A stretch of DNA of 7,377 bases from Candidatus Aegiribacteria sp. (GCA_030638185.1 DAOWFD010000297.1:1-7377); one strand, 5' to 3'. Positions 1 through 6,500 are shown, counted from the stretch's first letter. Program-made: numbers and translations. The notes: a model not told the origin generated them from the sequence alone.

Positions 1-911
1 CGATTCGCACTGAGCGAAGCTATTGCCAATGGGTAAAGCGTTTTATCCTTCATTTCAACATGAAGTCACGTGATGACCTGAGTGGAGGAGAGAAGAAGAT
101 CGAAACGTATCTAACGTTTTTAGCTCGCGATAGGAATGTTGCGTCATCGACACAGAATCAAGCACTGAATGCACTGGTCTTTCTGTACAAACATGTACTC
201 AAGCAACCACTGAATGAGAAAATCAACGCTGAACGGGCAGCCAAGAAGGTCAGGATTCCTGTTGTATTGACTCGGGATGAGACGAAGCGAATCATTAGTG
301 CGATGACCGGAATTCATAAGATTGTTGTCAAACTGTTGTACGGCTCTGGGTTGCGCATCATCGAGTGCCTGAGATTGAGAGTGCATGATATTGACTTTGA
401 TATGAAGGTGCTTACAGTCCGTAGCGGTAAAGGGGATAAAGACAGAATCACGACATTTCCGCCCAGTCTTCAAGCACCACTGGAGGATCATTTGGAGTAT
501 GTCAGAATCGTCCACGAGGGGGATCTTACCAACGGATATGGTGAAGTCTATCTACCCCACGCTCTTGCCAGGAAATATCCCAATGCCGCAAAGCAGTGGC
601 AATGGCAGTACATCTTTCCCGCTAATAGTCTGTCAACCGATCCACGTACAGGCATTATCCGCCGTCACCATTTGGATCCCAGTCCCATTAACAAGGCAAT
701 TGCCAACGCAGTACGGACCGCCGGTGTTCAGAAGCGAGTCAGTGCGCACACATTTCGACATTCGTTTGCGACTGATTTGCTTCGGCGAGGTACAGATATC
801 CGTACGATCCAGAGTTTGTTAGGTCACAAAGATGTGAAGACTACAATGGTCTACACACATATTCTTCAGCAAGGTGGAGAAGGTGTGATCAGCCCACTGG
901 AAGATCTGTGA
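1..911 (+). CDS. intI: Integron integrase (IntI-family tyrosine recombinase), 5'-truncated by window edge
   Basis: This is a site-specific tyrosine recombinase that would insert and excise gene cassettes at attI/attC sites. The frame is open from base 3, and the 19 codons before the ATG at 60 encode an IntI-like N-terminus (IRTERSYCQW, then KRFILHF). That ATG is therefore internal and the true start lies upstream. Numbering from it, the catalytic set is complete: R99, K124, H230, R233, H256 and nucleophile Y265. The spacing of these residues matches that of known IntI proteins. The insert that separates IntI from XerC/D is present at about 158-190 (GEVYLP, ALARKYPNA, WQWQYIFP). The C-terminus GGEGVISPLEDL is also IntI-like. 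The family averages about 320 residues and 302 are visible, so only some 15-20 are missing. Arginine codons are 7 AGA/AGG against 16 CGN, opposite to the downstream genes, which suggests horizontal acquisition. In most integrons attI lies on the 5' side of intI, here outside the window. No attC is evident here. Confidence 0.93.
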   Translation, partial: IRTERSYCQWVKRFILHFNMKSRDDLSGGEKKIETYLTFLARDRNVASSTQNQALNALVFLYKHVLKQPLNEKINAERAAKKVRIPVVLTRDETKRIISAMTGIHKIVVKLLYGSGLRIIECLRLRVHDIDFDMKVLTVRSGKGDKDRITTFPPSLQAPLEDHLEYVRIVHEGDLTNGYGEVYLPHALARKYPNAAKQWQWQYIFPANSLSTDPRTGIIRRHHLDPSPINKAIANAVRTAGVQKRVSAHTFRHSFATDLLRRGTDIRTIQSLLGHKDVKTTMVYTHILQQGGEGVISPLEDL

Positions 912-940
912 CTTAACGGATATCTTCTATAGTCACGAAT

Positions 941-980
941 CTTAACAGAAGCTTAACAAAAAGCAGACATTTCCTTAACA
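941..980 (+). promoter_or_regulatory. Pho box: 11-bp-phased CTTAACA direct repeats
   Basis: Seen directly: CTTAACA occurs perfectly at 941-947, 952-958 and 974-980, which are steps of 11 and 22 bp. The missing middle slot at 963-969 reads GCAGACA, a degenerate copy. Four 7-bp units with 4-bp spacers on one DNA face is the architecture bound by PhoB/PhoP response regulators. The E. coli unit is CTGTCAT with the same 11-bp step, and the Bacillus PhoP unit is TTAACA. The array lies 67 bp before the porin start and heads a porin-pstSCAB-phoU operon, which is exactly where a Pho operator is expected. I see no convincing -35. The region about 10 bp past the array (TTTTAC near 992-997) is at best a weak -10, as is common for activator-dependent Pho promoters. 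The regulator itself is not in the window. Confidence 0.8.
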
Positions 981-1047
981 AATAAAACCGATTTTACCCC
1001 TGTGAAACCGTGATGCAGTAATTCAAACCTATGAAGGGGGTATTTGA

Positions 1048-2109
1048 ATGAACGTAATGAAGTACGTTCTAATCGTTTTTGTCCTTGCGGGGTCAGTATT
1101 TGCCTCAGGTGAATTCGCCACAGGTGGTGCTGAACTCCTGAAATTCAAGGGATACTTGATCTCCGATCTTTACATCTATGGAGAGGAAGACGCCGATCCC
1201 GATATGGGATTTGATGTTGTCGCTTCTATGGAATGGCTGCCGACTCTTAATGAGTGGCTTGATGCCAAAATAGCATTCAAGGCCAAACCCACTAATTATG
1301 AGGGTGAATACGAAGATCTTAGTCTTACCACGGAGGACATCGTCGCCAACCTGCACTTCAACGAGAGCGTTACATTCACTATGGGGCAGTTCAAGAGACC
1401 CTTCGGCTACAACTACACACGTTCAGGCAGCAGCATGTACTTCCTCAGCCGGGCTGTTCTTACAGGAGGAAGTGAATTCAAGAACTTCGCCAAGCGCGAT
1501 ATCGGAGCCAACCTCAACCTCTGCTTCGACATGGTCAGCTTCGATGTAGCTTTCACAAACGGTGCAGGGGATAACGAACCTGAAGATGACAGCAACAAGC
1601 AGTTCACCATCCGCGGCGAGATCGAGCCTGTTGACGGTATAACAATTGCAGCTGCCTTCGGGCAGCATTCGATGGACGATCCCGATACCACCAATACCGA
1701 TACCTGGTCCGCGAATGGTATGGATTTCTACGCTGTTGTAGAGTATCCGCTCGGCGAGACTTCCACACTGAATTTCGTTGGCGAGTACATGATACTTGGA
1801 CAGCCTGCAGCCGATGATATTGATATGAATGATGCCAGTGCATACGCATTCACACTGGCTCCGGAGTTCGAACTTGACGGCACTGCCATCCAGGCGATAA
1901 GGCCGGCAATCCGTTACGAGAGCTACAGTCCCGCTTACGCAGGTAGCACTGATCCTGAGAACGACTATGGTGCAATTGATTTCTGCCTTAACCTCGATCT
2001 CTACAGCGGAAAAAATACACTGCAGATAGGTGGACGTAACCACACTTTCCAGAATGATGATACAGATGGTTATACCGACATGTACCTGGGCTGGAGAATG
2101 AAATTCTAA
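1048..2109 (+). CDS. Outer-membrane porin, phosphate-selective porin O/P (Porin_O_P) family
   Basis: This is a predicted beta-barrel porin, 353 residues, that would let phosphate or other small solutes cross the outer membrane. Residues 1-19 form a signal peptide: a short N-region with K5, a hydrophobic core, and a likely cut after VFA19. GQFKRPFG (113-120) and RDIGANL (140-146) match the conserved 'GQFK-PFG' and 'RDIG' signatures of Porin_O_P. The last residue is Phe (WRMKF), the usual signal for barrel assembly. A strong Shine-Dalgarno (GAAGGGGGT, 1033-1041) lies 6 nt before this ATG, supporting it over the Met at codon 4. It is the first gene after the Pho box and precedes pstS by 39 nt, so it belongs to the phosphate operon. 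Oddly for a phosphate porin, the mature protein is very acidic, about 56 Asp/Glu to 20 Lys/Arg, with acidic loops near 175-182, 220-228 and 266-272. Family assignment is good; phosphate as substrate is inferred from context. Confidence 0.85.
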   Translation: MNVMKYVLIVFVLAGSVFASGEFATGGAELLKFKGYLISDLYIYGEEDADPDMGFDVVASMEWLPTLNEWLDAKIAFKAKPTNYEGEYEDLSLTTEDIVANLHFNESVTFTMGQFKRPFGYNYTRSGSSMYFLSRAVLTGGSEFKNFAKRDIGANLNLCFDMVSFDVAFTNGAGDNEPEDDSNKQFTIRGEIEPVDGITIAAAFGQHSMDDPDTTNTDTWSANGMDFYAVVEYPLGETSTLNFVGEYMILGQPAADDIDMNDASAYAFTLAPEFELDGTAIQAIRPAIRYESYSPAYAGSTDPENDYGAIDFCLNLDLYSGKNTLQIGGRNHTFQNDDTDGYTDMYLGWRMKF

Positions 2110-2148
2110 GTGTCGAAGGAATAAATATCCTGAAAAGCGGAAAGGAAC

Positions 2149-2997
2149 ATGATGAAATTATTTACCAGCAGATTTCTGACAATAGTCACAGCGCTCGCTC
2201 TGCTGATTGCCGCATGCGGTGGTGAGGGTGAAGAAGCCCTGACTGCTACGGATGAATCACTTGAAGGTGAGCTCAACCTTGTGGGCTCAACTACTGTACA
2301 GCCACTTGCCGAAGTCCTGGCTGAATCCTTTGAAGCCCTTGAACCCTCTGTAGTTGTCTACGTGCAGGGTGGAGGAAGCAGCGTAGGAGTGAGGTCGGCT
2401 GCGGACGGAAGCGCGAACATCGGAATGGCTTCAAGGGAAATCAAACCTTCCGAACTGCATGAATATCCTGAACTTATCGTACACACTATCGCCAGGGATG
2501 GAATTGCCGTAGTGGCCGAGCCAGGCTGCACTGCCGTAAGTCTTACAAAGGAGCAGGTAAAACAGGTATTCGCTGGCGAAATAACCAACTGGAATGAAAT
2601 CGGTGGCGAGAATTTGATAATAACAATAGTTGCCCGTGAAGAGGGCTCAGGAACAAGGGCTGCATTTGAAGACATGATCATGGAAGATGCTCTTATCGTT
2701 GATAACGCCATTCTTCAGCCTTCAAACGGCGCTGTCAGAACTACCATTTCTGTAATACCAGGTGCGATAGGATTTCTCTCTTTTGGCTATCTTGACGAAC
2801 AGACAAAGGTAATTGCCATCGATGGTGTTCTTCCGACAGAAGAGAACGCTGTGTCGGGGGAATACTCCGTCGTAAGGCCTTTGAACATGGTTACTTATGG
2901 TGAATCCGGGGAAATAGTGGATGCTTTCCTTAACTTCGTTATGAGCGAAGATGGCCAGGCGATAGTTATAGAAGAGGGCTATCTTCCGATTATTTAG
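2149..2997 (+). CDS. pstS: Phosphate ABC transporter substrate-binding lipoprotein PstS
   Basis: This is the periplasmic phosphate-binding component of the PstSCAB importer, 282 residues. Residues 1-22 are a lipoprotein signal with lipobox LIAAC, giving lipidated Cys23 and membrane anchoring. A flexible acidic linker follows (about 24-40). Phosphate-binding elements of the family are in order: GSTTVQP (46-52), QGGGSSVG (73-80), GMASRE (92-97), RDG (116-118) and EEGSGTR (164-170). FAGEITNWNEIGG (141-153) and GAIGFLSFGY (205-214) are typical PstS stretches. The length fits the shorter PstS form common outside Enterobacteria. Two Met codons stand together. The AAAGGAA at 2141-2147 leaves only about 2 nt before the first but 5 nt before the second (2152), so translation may start at 2152. 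The stop is TAG. pstC follows closely, and no terminator separates them. Confidence 0.95.
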   Translation: MMKLFTSRFLTIVTALALLIAACGGEGEEALTATDESLEGELNLVGSTTVQPLAEVLAESFEALEPSVVVYVQGGGSSVGVRSAADGSANIGMASREIKPSELHEYPELIVHTIARDGIAVVAEPGCTAVSLTKEQVKQVFAGEITNWNEIGGENLIITIVAREEGSGTRAAFEDMIMEDALIVDNAILQPSNGAVRTTISVIPGAIGFLSFGYLDEQTKVIAIDGVLPTEENAVSGEYSVVRPLNMVTYGESGEIVDAFLNFVMSEDGQAIVIEEGYLPII

Positions 2998-3015
2998 TTA
3001 ATTCCTTTCAATGAT

Positions 3016-3023
3016 AAGGAAGG
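3016..3023 (+). promoter_or_regulatory. Shine-Dalgarno that sets a GTG start for pstC
   Basis: AAGGAAGG lies 5 nt before GTG at 3029, ideal spacing. The in-frame ATG at 3011 has only a pyrimidine-rich stretch (AATTCCTTTCA) upstream and no Shine-Dalgarno. This favours the GTG as the real pstC start and would place the ribosome site inside the longer reading frame. Confidence 0.65.
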
Positions 3024-3028
3024 CTGGC

Positions 3029-3931
3029 GTGCGGAAAAACAAAAGGCGGTTAGATGCCGCTATGAAGAACTCTCTCCTCTTCGCTGCACTTGCTTCAATT
3101 CTGATAGTGATGTTGATCGGGGTCTTCACTTTCAGAGAAGCTTTACCAGCCTTCCGGGATATCGGTCTGGAAAAACTCCTTACGGAATCTGTCTGGAGAC
3201 CCGGGGAGGGTCAATACGGTATTCTGGCGATGATAGCCGGTTCAGGTCTGGTTACCGCGGGTGCGGTTATCCTTGGAGTTCCTCTCGCCCTTGGGTGCGC
3301 GATATTCCTTTCGGAAATCGCCCACCCCAATCTTAGAGCGTTAGTTAAACCCTGTGTTGAGCTGCTGGCAGGTATCCCTTCAGTTGTGTACGGTCTTTTC
3401 GGAATGGTTATTATCGTACCGATTGTACGTGGAATCGATATGCCGGGAAACACCGGTTTTGGGCTGTTTTCAGCTTCCATTGTACTTGCTGTAATGATTC
3501 TTCCCACCATTACAAGCGTTGCCGAGCATGCAATAAGAAGCGTGCCGAAGGAATTCAGGGAAGGTTCCCTGGCACTGGGGGCGACAAAGTGGGAGACAAT
3601 TCAGAAAGTTGTCATCCCCGGAGCCAGGTCAGGCATAATCTCCGCAATAGTGCTGGGGCTGGGAAGAGCACTGGGTGAGACTATTGCGATGATCATGGTA
3701 ATAGGTAATTCGGTTATCATTCCCGCCGCCTCAACTGGAAATCCGCTGTCCATTTTTCTCAGCAGGGCAAGAACGCTTACAGGGAATATCGCGGTTGAGA
3801 TCAATTACGCTACAGGCCTTCACGAAAGCGCATTGTTCGCGACCGGGGTTATTCTTTTCGTACTGATAATGATAGTTAACAGTTCCGCGAAGTACCTCAT
3901 GTCACATGGAAACACGGGGAAGAATCGTTGA
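3029..3931 (+). CDS. pstC: Phosphate ABC transporter permease PstC
   Basis: This is one of the two inner-membrane permease subunits that form the phosphate channel with PstA. It is 300 residues from the GTG start; an in-frame ATG at 3011 would give 306. I chose the GTG because of the well-spaced AAGGAAGG before it. The protein begins with a basic cytoplasmic stretch (RKNKRR). About six membrane segments follow: near 15-35, 65-95, 105-134, 144-170, 197-227 and 268-289. The ABC-permease EAA loop that docks on PstB is EGSLALGATKWETIQKVVIP, at about 178-197. GIPSVVYGLFG (near 115-125) and GRALGETIAMIMVIGN (near 212-227) are PstC/PstA family hallmarks. The TGA stop overlaps the TTG start of pstA, implying coupled translation and equal subunit amounts. 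Confidence 0.94.
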   Translation: MRKNKRRLDAAMKNSLLFAALASILIVMLIGVFTFREALPAFRDIGLEKLLTESVWRPGEGQYGILAMIAGSGLVTAGAVILGVPLALGCAIFLSEIAHPNLRALVKPCVELLAGIPSVVYGLFGMVIIVPIVRGIDMPGNTGFGLFSASIVLAVMILPTITSVAEHAIRSVPKEFREGSLALGATKWETIQKVVIPGARSGIISAIVLGLGRALGETIAMIMVIGNSVIIPAASTGNPLSIFLSRARTLTGNIAVEINYATGLHESALFATGVILFVLIMIVNSSAKYLMSHGNTGKNR

Positions 3932-4773
3932 TAATAAGAAAACTTAAACAGAATTTTGCTTTCACGGCCATGTGGCTCTCCTGCGGCTTCACGGTGCTTA
4001 TCCTGCTTATTGTTGTCGGTTACGTAATTATAAAAGGGTTCGCTCATATCAATATGGACTTCTTTCTCACACCTCCCAGAGGAGGGCTGTCGGGCGAAGG
4101 TGGAATATCCTCCACCATAATCGCAACCGTATATCTGGTGATCACAACACTGGTTTTCGCAACTCCACTGGGCGTGGGCGCGGGAATATTCCTTGTGGAA
4201 TACGCGGATAACTTCAGGAGCAGATTTGTGCAGAAGCTTGTTGTCATTGCGAGATTCGGTGTGGAGACTCTGGCCGGAGTTCCTTCCATCATATTCGGTC
4301 TGTTCGGGTACGCGCTCTTCGTTACTACTCTTCATTTCGGCTTTTCAATTCTGTCAGCTGCCCTTGCAGGCACCTGCCTTGTTATTCCAGTGATAATCAG
4401 AACCACGGAGGAAGCACTGAAGGCCGTTCCTGATTCCTACAGGGAAGCATCCCTTGCCATGGGCGCCGGCAAATGGGAAACAATATGGAAGGTTGTTCTA
4501 CCGTCCGCGATAACCGGAATATCCACAGGAATCGTACTTAGCGCAGGCAGAATAGTGAGCGAAACAGCAATATTCTATGTTACACTGGGTGGAAGCTACA
4601 GAACCCCTACTTCTCTCATGTCCAGTGGCAGGACCATGGCTCTTCATGTTTACTATCTTGCCATGGAGACCAGGGCATTTGATAAGGCTCTCGCGACGGG
4701 TGCTGTCCTGATTGTACTGATAATTATACTTAATCTGGTAATCAACACCGTATCAAGATGGCTTTCCACATGA
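3928..4773 (+). CDS. pstA: Phosphate ABC transporter permease PstA
   Basis: This is the second permease subunit of the phosphate importer, 281 residues. The start is a TTG that overlaps the pstC stop as TTGA. A GGGGAAGA (3916-3923) lies 4 nt upstream, and the next Met (codon 15) would remove the conserved basic N-terminus. Membrane segments fall near 14-36, 61-91, 104-132, 136-157, 194-220 and 256-276. The EAA loop is YREASLAMGAGKWETIWKVV, about 171-190, followed by LPSAITGI. Family marks are GVPSIIFGLFGYALF (117-131) and the start of the core domain at SGEGGISSTIIATVYLV (about 55-71). The GGSYRTPTSLMSSGRTMALH segment (about 231-250) is the characteristic late periplasmic/TM6-proximal stretch. 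Its last codons overlap the start of pstB. Confidence 0.94.
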   Translation: MIIRKLKQNFAFTAMWLSCGFTVLILLIVVGYVIIKGFAHINMDFFLTPPRGGLSGEGGISSTIIATVYLVITTLVFATPLGVGAGIFLVEYADNFRSRFVQKLVVIARFGVETLAGVPSIIFGLFGYALFVTTLHFGFSILSAALAGTCLVIPVIIRTTEEALKAVPDSYREASLAMGAGKWETIWKVVLPSAITGISTGIVLSAGRIVSETAIFYVTLGGSYRTPTSLMSSGRTMALHVYYLAMETRAFDKALATGAVLIVLIIILNLVINTVSRWLST

Positions 4774-5540
4774 CAGGTAAGAAGGTAATGAAGACTATCA
4801 ACTACTCATTGTTTTACGGAGATTTCAAAGCTCTGAACAGCATAACCATGGATATACCTGTAAACAGAATAACAGCGATCATAGGTCCCTCCGGGTGCGG
4901 AAAGAGTTCTCTGATCAGAAGCTTCAACAGAATGAACGATCTTATTGGCAATATGAGAACAGATGGCAGTATCCTGATAGATGGGAAGGATGTTTACTCC
5001 CAGGATGTTGTTGAGCTCCGCAGGAAGGTGGGAATGGTCTTTCAGCGGCCCAACCCGTTTCCCAAATCGATTTTCGATAACGCCGCATACGGTCCTCGTA
5101 TTCATGGGATAAGGGATAAATCGGAGCTTGCCGCGATTGTCGAACACAGTATCAGAGACGCGGCTCTCTGGGATGAAGTGAAGGATGATCTTGGCAAGTC
5201 AGCATTCACCCTTTCCGGTGGACAGCAGCAGAGACTATGTATTGCAAGAGCACTGGCAGTAGAACCGGAAGTGATTCTCATGGATGAACCTGCATCAGCC
5301 CTTGATCCGGTGGCCACTCTTAAAATAGAAGAACTCATGGAGAAGCTTAAGAGCAAGTATACCATCGTGGTTGTAACGCATAACATGCAGCAGGCTGCAA
5401 GGGTATCTGATTTTACTGCATTTCTACTTACTGACTTGGAAAGATCCGGAAACCTGATCGAATTCGGCCCCACAAGAGAAATGTTCACCAATCCGGTTGA
5501 CAGCAGAACGGAAGACTACATCTCCGGTAGATTTGGATAG
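4770..5540 (+). CDS. pstB: Phosphate ABC transporter ATP-binding protein PstB
   Basis: This is the cytoplasmic ATPase that powers PstSCA. All ABC motifs are intact. Numbering from this start, they are Walker A GPSGCGKS (39-46), Q-loop Gln92 in VFQRPNPFP, signature LSGGQQQR (148-155), Walker B VILMDEP (168-174) with the following SALDP D-loop, and H-loop His194 in VVTHN. The PNPFPKSIFDN stretch and the C-terminal EDYISGRFG are specific to PstB among ABC ATPases. The start is ambiguous. ATG at 4758 gives 260 residues, ATG at 4770 makes the common ATGA overlap with the pstA stop (256 residues), and ATG at 4788 has a GAAGG only 2 nt away. I prefer 4770 because translational coupling also occurs at pstC/pstA. 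None has an ideal Shine-Dalgarno. Arginine codons are 14 AGA/AGG against 3 CGN. Confidence 0.96.
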   Translation: MTGKKVMKTINYSLFYGDFKALNSITMDIPVNRITAIIGPSGCGKSSLIRSFNRMNDLIGNMRTDGSILIDGKDVYSQDVVELRRKVGMVFQRPNPFPKSIFDNAAYGPRIHGIRDKSELAAIVEHSIRDAALWDEVKDDLGKSAFTLSGGQQQRLCIARALAVEPEVILMDEPASALDPVATLKIEELMEKLKSKYTIVVVTHNMQQAARVSDFTAFLLTDLERSGNLIEFGPTREMFTNPVDSRTEDYISGRFG

Positions 5541-5555
5541 AAGAGAGAAAGTAAA

Positions 5556-6209
5556 ATGGTCAGAGAAACTTATGAAGCGGAAATGAACAACCTCAGGGAA
5601 GAACTGCTCAAACTCTCAAGGATGGCGGAGAACGCCCTCGATAAATCTGTAAAGATTCTCAAGGACAGGCTCTTTACTGAGGGAGAGGAACTCATTCTGA
5701 ATGATGAAAGAATCAATCTTCAGTGTCATGATATTGAGGAACAGTGTCTTAACATTATTGCGACACAGCAACCGGTTGCAGGTGACCTGCGCTTTCTCTT
5801 TGCAACCATGCAGATAGCAATGGAGCTTGAAAGAATCGCCGACTACGCAAAGGGTATAGCGGTGATCAACAGCAAGATTCCTCCTGGAACCCATATGAAA
5901 CCCCTCATAGATATTCCCAGGATGCAGAAAAAGGCCGGAGAGATGCTCAATCTGTCCATTGATGCATTCCTTGACCGAGATATCTCAGTTGCTGAGAAGC
6001 TGCCCGTAATGGATGTTGAAATAGACTTGCTTTACGAACAGATCTACAGGGAACTCATTACACATGTAATGCAGAACCCGGACAGAATAGCAGACGCCAT
6101 GCTGCTTACCTTCGCTGCCCATAACCTGGAAAGAGTTGGAGACAGGGTCATCAACATATGCGAACGCGTCGTCTACCTGTGTACCGGTGAAGTGGTGGAC
6201 ATGAGCTGA
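5556..6209 (+). CDS. phoU: Phosphate signalling regulator PhoU
   Basis: PhoU is a cytoplasmic helical protein that links PstSCAB status to the PhoR-type sensor kinase and dampens the Pho response when phosphate is sufficient. At 217 residues it matches the family length. It has the two PhoU repeats. The first contains RQQPVAGDLR-like TQQPVAGDLR (70-79) and the metal-binding ExxxD helix LERIADYAKGIA (E92, D96). The second contains the equivalent LERVGDRVINICERVVYL (E192, D196). It begins 15 nt after pstB with a purine-rich GAGAGAAAG before the ATG, so it is the last gene of the operon. Arginine codons are 11 AGA/AGG against 3 CGN, like pstB. The frame stays readable for 18 codons beyond the TGA, but nothing indicates that the stop is bypassed. 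Confidence 0.95.
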   Translation: MVRETYEAEMNNLREELLKLSRMAENALDKSVKILKDRLFTEGEELILNDERINLQCHDIEEQCLNIIATQQPVAGDLRFLFATMQIAMELERIADYAKGIAVINSKIPPGTHMKPLIDIPRMQKKAGEMLNLSIDAFLDRDISVAEKLPVMDVEIDLLYEQIYRELITHVMQNPDRIADAMLLTFAAHNLERVGDRVINICERVVYLCTGEVVDMS

Positions 6210-6393
6210 CAGACAGCCTTTATTGATGCATTGAAGACCGATGTTCCCGATCTGGTGATACAATGAGATTTCCAGGTTTCGGAGGATCATATCCCAGGAA
6301 TTTTCAAAAATAACCCGAAAGATCAATCCGGACTGCAGTATAGAATGGTGTTCCGATTTCGAGGAAGACGGTAAGATAAAATATAACCAGTAA
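6210..6393 (+). pseudogene. Possible decayed coding remnant downstream of phoU (unidentified)
   Basis: Two stretches look more like protein than random sequence. In the phoU frame just after its stop, bases 6219-6263 read FIDALKTDVPDLVIQ before a TGA. One frame over, 6259-6390 is open and ends in SDFEEDGKIKYNQ before TAA, with codon choice like the nearby genes (AGG, ATA, ATC, GAA). Joined by a frameshift near 6258 they would make a tail of about 60 residues. There is no ATG, GTG or TTG start in the second frame, so it cannot be an intact gene. I do not recognise the family. It may be the 3' end of a gene deleted or degraded next to phoU, or chance. Confidence 0.2.
6270..6304 (+). terminator. 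Weak candidate terminator for the porin-pst-phoU operon
   Basis: TTCCAGG (6270-6276) can pair with CCAGGAA (6294-6300) with one central A-A mismatch. GGAT/ATCC (6284-6287 and 6291-6294) is a competing inner stem. A short TTTT tract (6301-6304) follows at once. The placement 60 nt past the phoU stop is sensible, but the stem is imperfect and the T tract short, so it is a tentative call. Confidence 0.25.
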
Positions 6394-6471
6394 TAAATTC
6401 TCTATTATTACTTGAGTTTCAATAAATTCCATGAATATATTCATTTAGTTGCATTTCTTTTGTTTAAAATT

Positions 6472-6491
6472 GTTTTACCTGTCAGTAAAAC
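6472..6491 (-). terminator. Candidate terminator hairpin downstream of the methyltransferase gene
   Basis: GTTTTAC (6472-6478) and GTAAAAC (6485-6491) form a perfect 7-bp stem with a 6-nt loop, starting 10 nt past the methyltransferase stop. Read on the minus strand it is followed by AATTTT. The stem has only two G-C pairs at its ends and the T run is short, so termination strength is doubtful. On the plus strand no T tract follows. Confidence 0.35.
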
Positions 6492-6500
6492 GTAGATCGG

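Larger units (their letters stand above)
6210..6500. other. Convergent intergenic region between phoU and the methyltransferase gene
   Basis: These 291 bp separate two gene groups that point at each other. The left half has near-genic composition and holds the possible coding remnant. The right half (about 6374-6480) is strongly AT-rich. It contains a 7-bp AT stem (GTAATAA 6390-6396 with TTATTAC 6405-6411) and a perfect 14-bp palindrome, ATGAATATATTCAT (6431-6444). It also holds the hairpin at 6472-6491. I see no RNA gene, attC site or intact open frame here. Confidence 0.6.

Noticed and set aside
60..62. ATG at 60 as the integrase start.
   Set aside because: The 19 upstream in-frame codons match the IntI N-terminus and there is no stop, so the gene begins outside the window.
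928..933. TATAGT, a good -10 hexamer, upstream of the porin.
   Set aside because: It lies before the Pho box, has no -35 at the right distance, and would make the operator part of the transcript; probably chance.
951..957. GCTTAAC fits the integron core RYYYAAC, as does ACTTAAC at 911-917, suggesting an attC or attI just after the integrase.
   Set aside because: No GTTRRRY partner lies within a normal attC length downstream, and the 11-bp phasing ahead of a pst operon explains the repeats better as a Pho box.
1423..2043. Long open frame on the minus strand inside the porin gene.
   Set aside because: It is a shadow of the porin coding sequence. The plus-strand protein has a signal peptide, family motifs, barrel C-terminus and ribosome site.
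6207..6209. Read-through or recoding of the phoU TGA, because the frame stays protein-like beyond it.
   Set aside because: PhoU already has full family length at this stop, and pstC and pstA also end in TGA at tight overlaps, so TGA is an ordinary stop here. No selenocysteine signal is visible.
5985..6326. Minus-strand frame of 113 codons spanning the end of phoU and the spacer.
   Set aside because: It mostly mirrors phoU codons, has no recognisable motif and no convincing ribosome site.
6479..6484. CTGTCA, the E. coli Pho half-site, near the end of the methyltransferase gene.
   Set aside because: It is a single half-site in a hairpin loop with no 11-bp partner, and it is downstream of the gene.
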